Below are positions 1 through 5,579 of a DNA stretch of 5,579 nt, in pieces. Numbering within the stretch: the stretch's first letter is position 1; each line of letters starts with the position of its first letter. Both the position numbers and the translations under genes were made by a program. The DNA comes from Bacteroidota bacterium. Its GTDB lineage: Bacteria; Bacteroidota; Bacteroidia; Flavobacteriales; Flavobacteriaceae. The stretch covers positions 1 to 5,579 of the forward strand of contig JAEZGB010000080.1 of the NCBI GenBank assembly GCA_023437485.1. Direction: 5' to 3'. A model generated the notes under the pieces. That model saw only the letters and a program-made list of their open reading frames with translations. It did not search any database and was not told where the DNA came from.

Positions 1-1
1 A

Positions 2-874
2 TTCGGGACCGTGTACCGCTACGAGCAATCGGGTGAACTGCACGGTTTGACGCGCGTTCGCGGATTTACTCAGGACGACGCACACATCTTTTGCACGCCG
101 GACCAGCTCGATACCGAATTCAAAGTCGTGATTGATCTGGTAATGTACGTTTTCAGTTCGCTTGGTTTCGACAATTTCACGGCGCAGATATCGCTTCGGG
201 ATCAGGAAAACCGGGATAAATACATCGGTTCGGACGACAATTGGGAGAAAGCCGAGAACGCCATCATCAATGCCGCGCGCGACAAGGGCCTCAACACCGT
301 TGTCGAATATGGCGAGGCAGCCTTCTACGGGCCAAAGCTCGACTTCATGGTTAAAGACGCGCTTGGCCGGCAGTGGCAACTCGGAACCATCCAGGTAGAT
401 TATAATTTACCGGAACGTTTCGGACTTACTTATAAAGGTGCCGATGACAAAATGCACACGCCGGTGATGATTCACCGTGCGCCGTTTGGCTCGATGGAAC
501 GCTTCATCGCTATCCTTCTGGAACATACAGGCGGAAATTTCCCGCTTTGGCTGATGCCCGAACAGGCTATCATCCTGTCTTTGAGCGAGAAATATGAAAA
601 TTATGCGAAAAAAGTTTTAGAATTGCTGGAAAATAGCGAAATTCGCGCCCTAATTGACAACCGCAACGAGACCATCGGGCGGAAAATCAGGGACGCCGAA
701 ACCAGGAAATACCCCTTCATGCTCATTGTGGGCGAGGAAGAGGAATCAAACGGGACCATTTCAGTGAGAAGACACGGCCAGGAAGGACGAGGCAATGCTT
801 CAATGAAGGTGGAGGATTTTGTGGCTCTTGTCAACGATGAAATTGGAAAGACATTAAAGACGTTCAACATTTAG
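2..874 (+). CDS. thrS: Threonyl-tRNA synthetase, C-terminal part (5' end outside window)
   Basis: This class II aminoacyl-tRNA synthetase charges tRNA-Thr with threonine in the cytoplasm. The reading frame is open from the left edge (FGTVYRYEQSGELHGL...), so the N-terminal TGS and editing domains and the start of the catalytic core lie outside; about 290 residues are present. Motif 2 is visible at once (YRYEQSGELHG, then RVRGFTQDDAHIFC). The His of DDAH (83-85) and the His of HRAPFGSMERF (473-475) match the two zinc-ligand histidines of the family; the Cys ligand lies upstream of the window. Motif 3 is HRAPFGSMERF. From about 555 onward comes the anticodon-binding domain (LWLMPEQ, then DNRNETIGRKIRDAE, then FMLIVGEEE, ending VNDEI). 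Stop is TAG at 872-874. infC follows after 29 bases, the usual arrangement, so the two are probably co-transcribed. No disruption is seen. Confidence 0.97.
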   Translation, partial: FGTVYRYEQSGELHGLTRVRGFTQDDAHIFCTPDQLDTEFKVVIDLVMYVFSSLGFDNFTAQISLRDQENRDKYIGSDDNWEKAENAIINAARDKGLNTVVEYGEAAFYGPKLDFMVKDALGRQWQLGTIQVDYNLPERFGLTYKGADDKMHTPVMIHRAPFGSMERFIAILLEHTGGNFPLWLMPEQAIILSLSEKYENYAKKVLELLENSEIRALIDNRNETIGRKIRDAETRKYPFMLIVGEEEESNGTISVRRHGQEGRGNASMKVEDFVALVNDEIGKTLKTFNI

Positions 875-903
875 TTCAAAGTTTAACTTAAACATTTTTA
901 GTC

Positions 904-1458
904 ATAGCAATCAGGAATAACAGATACCAGCCCCGGGTAGAAAAAAAGGACGCGCACAGGATTAACCAGCACATCCGCAACACTCCGGAGGTCCGCCTTG
1001 TGGGCGAAAACGTTGAGCCCGGCGTTTACAAGACCGTCGAAGCCATGAAAATGGCCGACCAGCAGGAACTCGACCTTGTGGAAATCTCCCCGAACGCCGA
1101 TCCGCCGGTATGCAAGATCATGGACTACAAGAAGTTCGTGTACGAGCAAAAGAAGCGCGAAAAGGTGCTCAAGGCAAAATCAACACAGGTCACCATCAAG
1201 GAGATCCGTTTTGGCCCGCAGACCGACGAGCATGACTACGAATTCAAGAAGAAGAACGCCGAGAAATTCCTCAAGGAAGGATCGAAGTTGAAGGCCTTTG
1301 TATTCTTCAAGGGCCGCTCGATCATTTACAAGGAACAGGGCCAGATTTTGCTTTTGCGCCTTGCCCAGGACCTCGAGGAACACGGAAAAGTGGAAGCACT
1401 GCCCGTATTGGAAGGAAAGCGGATGATTATGTTCATTGCGCCGAAGAAAAAGAAATAA
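904..1458 (+). CDS. infC: Translation initiation factor IF-3, probable ATA start
   Basis: IF-3 binds the 30S subunit, prevents premature 50S joining and proofreads start-codon and initiator tRNA choice. The family signature is KIMDYKKFVYE at residues 71-81 (one atypical position, Lys where Gly/Ser/Asn is usual), and the C-terminal domain includes KEIRFGPQTDEHDYEFK and MIMFIAPKKKK. The first conventional start in frame is GTG at 1000, but it would give 152 residues and remove the first part of the N-terminal domain. The frame is open back to a TAA at 889-891, and its translation from 904 (AIRNNRYQPRVEKKDAHRIN, then a PEVRLVGENVEPGVY block) is conserved-looking IF-3 sequence. No ATG, GTG or TTG lies between the stop and 1000; ATA at 904 (ATC at 910 is the alternative) gives 184 residues, near the usual ~180. 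E. coli infC starts at AUU and is autoregulated through it, so similar control is inferred. The gene is certain; the exact start is not. Confidence 0.93.
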   Translation: MAIRNNRYQPRVEKKDAHRINQHIRNTPEVRLVGENVEPGVYKTVEAMKMADQQELDLVEISPNADPPVCKIMDYKKFVYEQKKREKVLKAKSTQVTIKEIRFGPQTDEHDYEFKKKNAEKFLKEGSKLKAFVFFKGRSIIYKEQGQILLLRLAQDLEEHGKVEALPVLEGKRMIMFIAPKKKK

Positions 1459-1532
1459 GTCGAAAGTCGTAAAGTCATAAAGTCGTAAGGCATAACAGCC
1501 CTTAAGACTTTACGACCTTAAGACCTTATGAC
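1459..1532 (+). repeat. Inverted repeat made of tandem GTCGTAAA-type octamers, infC-rpmI gap
   Basis: Directly after the infC stop come four tandem units: GTCGAAA (1459-1465), GTCGTAAA (1466-1473), GTCATAAA (1474-1481) and GTCGTAAG (1482-1489). After a 9-base spacer (1491-1499) four units follow in the opposite orientation: CTTAAGAC (1501-1508), TTTACGAC (1509-1516), CTTAAGAC (1517-1524) and CTTATGAC (1525-1532). The segment 1466-1490 can pair with 1500-1524 at 21 of 25 positions, giving a large imperfect hairpin. Because both arms are repetitive it can also pair in registers shifted by 8. No T-run follows, so it is not a classical intrinsic terminator. It could act as a processing or mRNA-stability element, or be a genome-wide intergenic repeat; the function is unknown. 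Confidence 0.85.
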
Positions 1533-1570
1533 AAAAGATAGTAAGTAGTAAATAAACACCCTTAGGAAAA

Positions 1571-1768
1571 ATGCCTAAAATGAAAACCAAATCCAGCGCC
1601 AAGAAACGCTTTAAAGTGACGGGCTCTGGTAAGATTAAAAGGAAGCACGCTTTTAAAAGCCACATCCTGACCAAGAAGTCAAAAAAACGTAAGCTCGCGC
1701 TTACACATTCGGCGCTTGTTCACCAGAGTGACATGAAGAGCGTGAAGGAGCAGTTGAGGATTATTTAA
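1571..1768 (+). CDS. rpmI: Large ribosomal subunit protein bL35
   Basis: Small, very basic protein of the 50S subunit, 65 residues, the standard length for the family. The N-terminus MPKMKTKSSAKKRFKVTGSG is the classic L35 opening, followed by a basic stretch (KIKRKHAFKSHIL, KKSKKRKL) and the usual ending near VKEQLRII. The ATG at 1571 follows an A-rich stretch (TTAGGAAAA) without a clear Shine-Dalgarno, as is normal in Bacteroidota. It lies 112 bases after infC and 165 bases before rplT; both gaps are largely filled by inverted microrepeat structures. In E. coli, L20 represses rpmI-rplT translation through a site upstream of rpmI; whether this holds here cannot be read from the sequence. Confidence 0.98.
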   Translation: MPKMKTKSSAKKRFKVTGSGKIKRKHAFKSHILTKKSKKRKLALTHSALVHQSDMKSVKEQLRII

Positions 1769-1850
1769 TGACGAATGACAAATGTCCAACGTCGAACGGT
1801 AGCTTCTTTGAAACCCTCGTTAGACATTCGACATTAGACATTCGACAATG
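1767..1850 (+). repeat. Inverted repeat made of tandem AATGTCG-type heptamers, rpmI-rplT gap
   Basis: Starting within the rpmI stop codon, four 7-base units run in tandem: AATGACG (1767), AATGACA (1774), AATGTCC (1781) and AACGTCG (1788), then AAC (1795-1797). After a 21-base spacer (1798-1818) the opposite arm reads GTT (1819-1821), AGACATT (1822), CGACATT (1829), AGACATT (1836) and CGACAAT (1843-1849). The two 31-base arms are complementary at 24 of 31 positions. The design mirrors the octamer structure in the preceding gap but with a different unit. No T-run follows. An mRNA processing or stability role, or a dispersed intergenic repeat family, are both possible. Confidence 0.85.
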
Positions 1851-1900
1851 CCGCTCCTCGGTTAAACAATTAATAACCCTGTACCAGTGCTTTAAGTCCC

Positions 1901-1916
1901 TAACGGGCGCCTGTTA
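1901..1916 (+). promoter_or_regulatory. Small hairpin in the rplT 5' leader
   Basis: TAACGG (1901-1906) can pair with CTGTTA (1911-1916) around a GCGC loop, six pairs including one G-U, 17 bases before the rplT ATG. The DNA is also nearly palindromic as a whole. Leaders of rplT operons often carry an L20-binding autoregulatory structure, so this is a candidate position for one. I cannot match it to a known L20 leader family, and a stem this short can occur by chance. Confidence 0.3.
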
Positions 1917-1933
1917 CAAAACACATTTAAATT

Positions 1934-2278
1934 ATGCCTAGATCAGTAAATTCAGTTGCCAAAAGGGCACGCAGAAAAAAGATTATGAAGCAGGCCAAAG
2001 GTTTCTTTGGTCGTCGCAAAAACGTTTGGACAGTTGCGAAAAACGCAGTGGAGAAAGCCATGCTTTACGCCTACCGCGACCGCAAGCAAAACAAGAGGAA
2101 CTTCCGCGCACTGTGGATCCAGCGTATCAACGCCGGAGCCCGTCTGGAAGGAATGTCATACTCGCAGTTCATGGGGAAAGTGAAAGGTGCCGGAATCGAG
2201 CTTAACCGTAAGGTACTCGCCGATTTGGCCATGAACCACCCCGAGGCTTTCAAAGCCATCCTGAACAAAGTAAAATAA
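1934..2278 (+). CDS. rplT: Large ribosomal subunit protein bL20
   Basis: Early-assembly 23S rRNA-binding protein of the 50S subunit, and in several bacteria the translational repressor of its own operon. It is 114 residues, the usual length. Typical landmarks are the N-terminal MPRSVNSVAKRARRKKIMKQ, AKGFFGRRKNVWTVAKNAVEKAM, YAYRDRKQNKRNFRALWIQRINA, and the C-terminal AGIELNRKVLADLAMNHPEAF. The ATG at 1934 follows an A/T-rich segment (AAAACACATTTAAATT) with no Shine-Dalgarno. It is the last gene of the thrS-infC-rpmI-rplT cluster and is followed 27 bases later by an intrinsic terminator. Confidence 0.98.
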   Translation: MPRSVNSVAKRARRKKIMKQAKGFFGRRKNVWTVAKNAVEKAMLYAYRDRKQNKRNFRALWIQRINAGARLEGMSYSQFMGKVKGAGIELNRKVLADLAMNHPEAFKAILNKVK

Positions 2279-2305
2279 CGTTTTTGTAACCTTACTACTT
2301 ACTTG

Positions 2306-2331
2306 AAAAGCCCGTGTAAACGGGCTTTTTT
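2306..2331 (+). terminator. Rho-independent terminator after rplT
   Basis: AAAAGCCCGT (2306-2315) pairs perfectly with ACGGGCTTTT (2320-2329) around a GTAA loop, giving a 10-base-pair stem with a GC-rich core followed by a T-run to 2331. It sits just after the rplT stop and marks the end of the translation operon. The A-tract before the stem makes it potentially usable from the other strand too, but no convergent gene is present. Confidence 0.93.
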
Positions 2332-2505
2332 AATGTAATAACGGTTATGACGCAATGTCGAATTTCCTGAAAATCAATCGGGAGCGTTAATGGGTTCGTC
2401 GGGATTTGAACATTGGCCGGCTGCTTGTTTTCACGGCTGGACTAAAATGCGTAAATTGGGGTTTCACATTTTTACCCTTGCGGTATATCATCCAAAATAA
2501 ACAAT

Positions 2506-3069
2506 ATGGCCCGCTATCTATTTCCTATCCTGACTATTATTTTACTTTACTCCTGTCAAGATTCATCCAAACAAAAAGCTCTTGAGCAACGCGAGCTTCA
2601 ATTACAGGAAAAGGAGCGTCAATTAAAGGCCCGGGAAGCCGAATACCAGGCGCTGGTCCAGATGCGGGACAGCCTGCAAAAGTTGGACTCAATCGCCAAA
2701 CCGGAATTCTGGCCTTCATTCGTAAATGGCCAATGGACCAGCAAAATCGTCTGCACCGAATCCAGTTGCAGCGATTATGTCATTGGCGACACGCGCAGCG
2801 ATCTTTGGGAATTCGTACGCGACTCGGCACGCATGCAGGTCAACATCCGCGATCGAAACAAACTTGTCAGGATCTACACCGGGCAATTCACTCAGGACCA
2901 GATCCACCTTGCGTTCACAAGCGACTCCACTGCGCCAAAACGCGTTGAAATGAAGGTGAACATCACGGAAATATCAAAGGAAAGACTGCGCGGCACCAGG
3001 GTGGTGAACATCGGCGACTGCCAGGCAAAATTCAATGTTACGCTCACCAGGCAGGAAAACCTAAAATAG
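2506..3069 (+). CDS. Predicted lipoprotein with N-terminal coiled coil, function unknown
   Basis: I do not recognise a named family. The 187-residue product begins with a short lipoprotein signal (MARYLFPILTIILLYSC): hydrophobic residues 5-15, then a lipobox-like L-Y-S-C with Cys17 as the probable lipidation site, followed by QDSS. Residues about 22-63 are rich in Glu, Gln, Lys and Leu and look like a coiled coil. Residues about 68-187 form a compact, probably beta-rich domain (GQWTSK, LWEFVRD, LVRIYTGQF, IHLAFTSD, FNVTLTRQ) with Cys83, Cys88 and Cys172; alternating strands suggest a small barrel or lipocalin-like fold, which is inference. The ATG at 2506 is preceded by AAAATAAACAAT. The antiporter gene starts 3 bases after its TAG stop, implying co-transcription and possible translational coupling. 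It is probably anchored in the envelope, facing the periplasm or surface; a role with the antiporter is a guess. Confidence 0.85.
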   Translation: MARYLFPILTIILLYSCQDSSKQKALEQRELQLQEKERQLKAREAEYQALVQMRDSLQKLDSIAKPEFWPSFVNGQWTSKIVCTESSCSDYVIGDTRSDLWEFVRDSARMQVNIRDRNKLVRIYTGQFTQDQIHLAFTSDSTAPKRVEMKVNITEISKERLRGTRVVNIGDCQAKFNVTLTRQENLK

Positions 3070-3072
3070 GCT

Positions 3073-5190
3073 ATGCTACTTTTATCCATCAACACCGCCC
3101 TGCCGCTGGAAGATCCGGTTCTCAAATTCCTGATTCTCCTAATTATCATCCTTGCTGCGCCGCTACTGCTCAACAAAATAAAGGTTCCGCACCTTATCGG
3201 GCTTATTATTGCCGGTGCGGTCATTGGCCCGCACGGATTCAATATCCTCAGCCGCGACAGCAACATCGTGGTCACGGGTACCACAGGGCTGCTGTACATC
3301 ATGTTTCTGGCAGGGCTGGAAATTGACATGGGCGACTTCAAGAAAAACAAATGGAAAAGCCTTGGATTTGGAATTTACACCTTTGTCTTACCCTTTATCC
3401 TGGGATATGCCTCGGCCTTTTACCTGCTGAAGTACAATTTCCTGACCTCGCTTTTGTTTGCAAGCCTTTTCTCATCCCATACCCTGATAGCCTATCCGCT
3501 TCTGGGAAAATTCGGGATCACCAAAAACCGTTCGGTCAATATTACCGTTGGCGGCACCATGATCACTGACATACTCGCACTTCTTACCCTGGCAGCCGTG
3601 GTGGGCATGTCCCAGGGCAACGTCGGGCGTGATTTCTGGCTCACCATGGGAGTTTCCATTCTGATCTTCGGCATGGTAGTGCTTTTGTTGTTCCCGGTTA
3701 TCGGACGTTGGTTCTTTAAAAATGTAGACGACAAGATCTCGCAGTACATTTTTGTCCTGGTCATGATTTACCTGGCCTCCCTGTTTGCCGAAATCGCAGG
3801 GGTCGAGGCCATCATCGGCGCATTCCTGGCGGGATTGGCACTCAACCGGCTTATTCCGCATACCTCGTCACTGATGAACCGTATTGAATTTGTCGGCAAC
3901 GCGATATTCATTCCTTTTTTCCTGATAAGCGTGGGGATGCTGATTGATTTTACGGCGTTTTTCAAAAGCTGGGAAACCATCACCGTGGCCGCCGTCATGA
4001 TGGTCTGCTCCATCGGTGGGAAATATATCGCGGCGATTGCAACCCAAAAAACATTCGCTTTTTCAAATGCCGAAGGCGGGCTGATATTCGGGCTCAGTTC
4101 GGCTTCGGCGGCAGCCACGCTGGCCACGGTCATGGTGGGGTACAACATCATCCTGAGTGAAAATGAACTTGGCCAACCCGTGCGTTTGCTCAATGAACAC
4201 GTGCTCAATGGAAGTATTCTGCTGATTTTGGTATCGTGTACCCTGTCGTCGTTTGTTACCATGTCCAACGCAAGAAAGATTGCAAAATCAGAGAATGAGG
4301 ACACCCTAACCGGTAAATCATACGAAGACGAAAACATCCTGCTGGCGCTCAATCATCCCGAAACCGTCGAGCGTATGATGAACCTATCCATGCTGATCAA
4401 ACAAAAAGACAATCACGACCGGATTTATGCGGTGAATGTGATTAGTGCCGAAAAGAGCGAGTCGTCAATCAGGAATGCCGATAAGGTGCTGAACGAAGCG
4501 GTTACCAGTGCGGCGGCGGCCGATGTTACCCTTCATCCCATCGTGCGGCATGACAGCGATGTGGTCAAGGGGATCAAGAACGTGATCCGTGAAAAAAACA
4601 TTACTGACCTGATCATCGGCATCAAGGACCAAAAAGGTTTTTCACCATCGCTCATTTACAACATCTATAACGGATACCTCAAAAACAACCAGGTCAACCT
4701 ATTGGTATACCACGCGGTCCAACCTGTTTCGACCATCAAGATCCATCACGTATTTTTGCCACCTCAGGCTGAAAACCAGGCTGGATTTTTCCATGCGCTG
4801 CTTCGGATCTGGAATATCATTCGCAACTCGGGGGCACAAGCCGATATTTTCGCCTACCCCGAAACGGTGGAGGTCCTCAGGCGGATCATCAAAAAGTCAA
4901 GCATTGAAGCCACAATCACTACCGCGCGCCACGGCAACGAAATTGAAAAATACGCACCGCAAATTGGCACCAACGAGGGGCTGATCGTAATGATGGACAG
5001 CCGCGTGATGGAACAGTCCAGGCATACCCAATTTATTCCCGACGTGCTTCAGCGCAAGTTTGCCGATGTGAATTATATGCTGATCTATCCCTACACTGAC
5101 CTGGAACGCGAACAATTGGAGCGCAGGTCCATATCAAACCACGACGATTATATCGAAATCGGGAACATCATCGGTACAATTTTCAAATAA
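3073..5190 (+). CDS. CPA2-family cation:proton antiporter with USP-like C-terminal tail
   Basis: Inner-membrane monovalent cation/proton exchanger of the Kef/NapA type, 705 residues. Residues about 15-398 form the Na_H_Exchanger domain with roughly 12-13 hydrophobic segments. Typical motifs are GLIIAGAVIGPHGF (43-56), the LAGLEID stretch (79-85), GGTMITDILAL (160-170) with Asp166 at the expected ion-binding position, GVEAIIGAFLAGLALN (243-258), and Lys317 in GGKYIAA, where NapA-like exchangers have a partner lysine. After a linker (399-418), residues about 420-548 and 555-675 look like two universal-stress-protein-like alpha/beta domains; the glycine-rich ATP-binding motif of USP proteins appears degenerate. 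No TrkA-N nucleotide-binding domain like that of KefB/KefC is seen, so the tail may sense another signal. Ion specificity (K+ or Na+) cannot be assigned. The ATG lies 3 bases after the lipoprotein gene. No terminator is obvious in the 70 bases that follow. Confidence 0.93.
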   Translation: MLLLSINTALPLEDPVLKFLILLIIILAAPLLLNKIKVPHLIGLIIAGAVIGPHGFNILSRDSNIVVTGTTGLLYIMFLAGLEIDMGDFKKNKWKSLGFGIYTFVLPFILGYASAFYLLKYNFLTSLLFASLFSSHTLIAYPLLGKFGITKNRSVNITVGGTMITDILALLTLAAVVGMSQGNVGRDFWLTMGVSILIFGMVVLLLFPVIGRWFFKNVDDKISQYIFVLVMIYLASLFAEIAGVEAIIGAFLAGLALNRLIPHTSSLMNRIEFVGNAIFIPFFLISVGMLIDFTAFFKSWETITVAAVMMVCSIGGKYIAAIATQKTFAFSNAEGGLIFGLSSASAAATLATVMVGYNIILSENELGQPVRLLNEHVLNGSILLILVSCTLSSFVTMSNARKIAKSENEDTLTGKSYEDENILLALNHPETVERMMNLSMLIKQKDNHDRIYAVNVISAEKSESSIRNADKVLNEAVTSAAAADVTLHPIVRHDSDVVKGIKNVIREKNITDLIIGIKDQKGFSPSLIYNIYNGYLKNNQVNLLVYHAVQPVSTIKIHHVFLPPQAENQAGFFHALLRIWNIIRNSGAQADIFAYPETVEVLRRIIKKSSIEATITTARHGNEIEKYAPQIGTNEGLIVMMDSRVMEQSRHTQFIPDVLQRKFADVNYMLIYPYTDLEREQLERRSISNHDDYIEIGNIIGTIFK

Positions 5191-5214
5191 ATTACTCCGA
5201 CGTTTGGATTTTCA

Positions 5215-5242
5215 TTGGCGAAGGCGTTCCAGATTTCTTTTG
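5215..5242 (+). promoter_or_regulatory. Candidate Bacteroidota-type promoter for the GNAT-fusion gene
   Basis: TTG (5215-5217) is followed after exactly 17 bases by TTCTTTTG (5235-5242). The Bacteroidota/Flavobacterium consensus is TTG-N17-TANNTTTG, so only the second base of the -7 box differs. Transcription would begin around 5247-5250, leaving a very short A-rich leader (AAAGCAAAAAAG) before the ATG at 5261. Such short AT-biased motifs do occur by chance. Confidence 0.4.
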
Positions 5243-5260
5243 TAACTTAAAGCAAAAAAG

Positions 5261-5579
5261 ATGAACATTAACACGCGCCCTCTCACCGCCGACGATTATT
5301 ACGACCTTCGCGAATCGATGCGCGAGGCTTACGATACCTTAGGAGGCCAGGTCTGGAGCCGGGGAAGCATTAACAAATTGCTCTCGATTTTTCCCGAAGG
5401 CCAGCTTTGCATCGAGGTTGACGGCAAGGTTGTGGCCTGCGCGCTCTCGATCATTGTGGATTACGACGAATTCGGCGACCGCCACACCTATACGCTGATC
5501 ACCGGCGATTACACTTTTTCCACGCACAATCCTTCAGGCGATACCCTATACGGGATCGAGATTTTTGTGCATCCGGAGT
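5261..5579 (+). CDS. Probable bifunctional GNAT acetyltransferase / carbon-nitrogen hydrolase, N-terminal part (runs off right edge)
   Basis: An open frame from ATG 5261 runs to the right edge without a stop (106 codons visible). It begins MNINTRPLTADDYYDLRESM, the standard first strand and helix of a GNAT N-acetyltransferase, continues FPEGQLCIEVDGKVVACALS (beta strands of the acetyl-CoA-binding fold), and reaches LYGIEIFVHPE, the strand just before the acetyl-CoA pyrophosphate loop, which lies outside. The segments CALSIIVDYDEFGD and ITGDYTFSTHNPSGDTLYGI resemble, from memory, the Bacteroidota proteins in which a GNAT domain is fused to a C-terminal nitrilase-superfamily amidohydrolase. The fusion itself is not visible here, so that half is inference, as is the substrate. 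An A-rich stretch (AAAGCAAAAAAG) precedes the start, and a candidate promoter lies just upstream, so it is likely expressed independently of the antiporter gene. Confidence 0.85.
   Translation, partial: MNINTRPLTADDYYDLRESMREAYDTLGGQVWSRGSINKLLSIFPEGQLCIEVDGKVVACALSIIVDYDEFGDRHTYTLITGDYTFSTHNPSGDTLYGIEIFVHPE

Noticed and set aside
898..1383. Short - strand frames opposite infC
   Set aside because: Fully antisense to a conserved gene and without family resemblance.
1000..1458. GTG 1000 as the infC start (152 residues)
   Set aside because: It would delete conserved IF-3 N-terminal sequence that is plainly encoded in frame upstream.
1499..1540. Intrinsic terminator between infC and rpmI
   Set aside because: The hairpin is followed by ACAAAAGATA, not a T-run, and rpmI-rplT have no visible promoter of their own in the gap.
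1459..1850. CRISPR array or mobile-element ends as the explanation for the repeats
   Set aside because: Units are 7-8 bases, contiguous without spacers, and there is no transposase, target duplication or cas gene.
2456..2480. Promoter-like TTG (2456) and TACCCTTG (2473) upstream of the lipoprotein gene
   Set aside because: The spacer is only 14 bases instead of about 17 and the -7 box has a mismatch; a promoter is expected in 2332-2505 after the terminator, but I cannot place it with confidence.
3472..4352. Open frames of 90-194 codons on the - strand inside the antiporter gene
   Set aside because: They lie antisense to a clear conserved membrane protein, overlap each other, and have no recognisable domains; they are shadows of its codon usage.

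Overview
The window reads as an ordinary chromosomal segment of a Bacteroidota bacterium, most likely Flavobacteriaceae. The evidence is the thrS-infC-rpmI-rplT order, the flavobacterial-looking protein sequences (IF-3 opening with AIRNNRYQPRVEKKDAHRIN), the lack of Shine-Dalgarno sequences with A-rich stretches before starts instead, and a TTG-N17-TTCTTTTG element close to the Bacteroidota promoter consensus. Base composition looks close to balanced, which is high for Flavobacterium itself, so the genus is left open.

Layout, all genes on the + strand. 2-874: the C-terminal part of threonyl-tRNA synthetase. 904-1458: translation initiation factor IF-3, apparently starting at a non-AUG codon (ATA). 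1571-1768: ribosomal protein L35. 1934-2278: ribosomal protein L20. A strong intrinsic terminator at 2306-2331 closes this translation operon. The two gaps inside the operon (infC-rpmI and rpmI-rplT) each contain a large imperfect inverted repeat built from tandem 7-8 base units, starting at the stop codon of the preceding gene.

A second unit follows: a small predicted lipoprotein with an N-terminal coiled coil (2506-3069), then only 3 bases later a CPA2-type cation:proton antiporter with a long cytoplasmic tail resembling two degenerate universal-stress-protein domains (3073-5190). Their spacing suggests co-transcription and perhaps a shared role at the cell envelope. From 5261 to the right edge lies the start of a probable GNAT acetyltransferase / carbon-nitrogen hydrolase fusion protein, with its own candidate promoter.

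No mobile element, CRISPR array, tRNA, rRNA or defence system is visible. The points most worth a second look are the unusual infC start, the paired microrepeat hairpins around rpmI, and the uncharacterised lipoprotein-antiporter pair. I did not find convincing evidence of a wholly new system.
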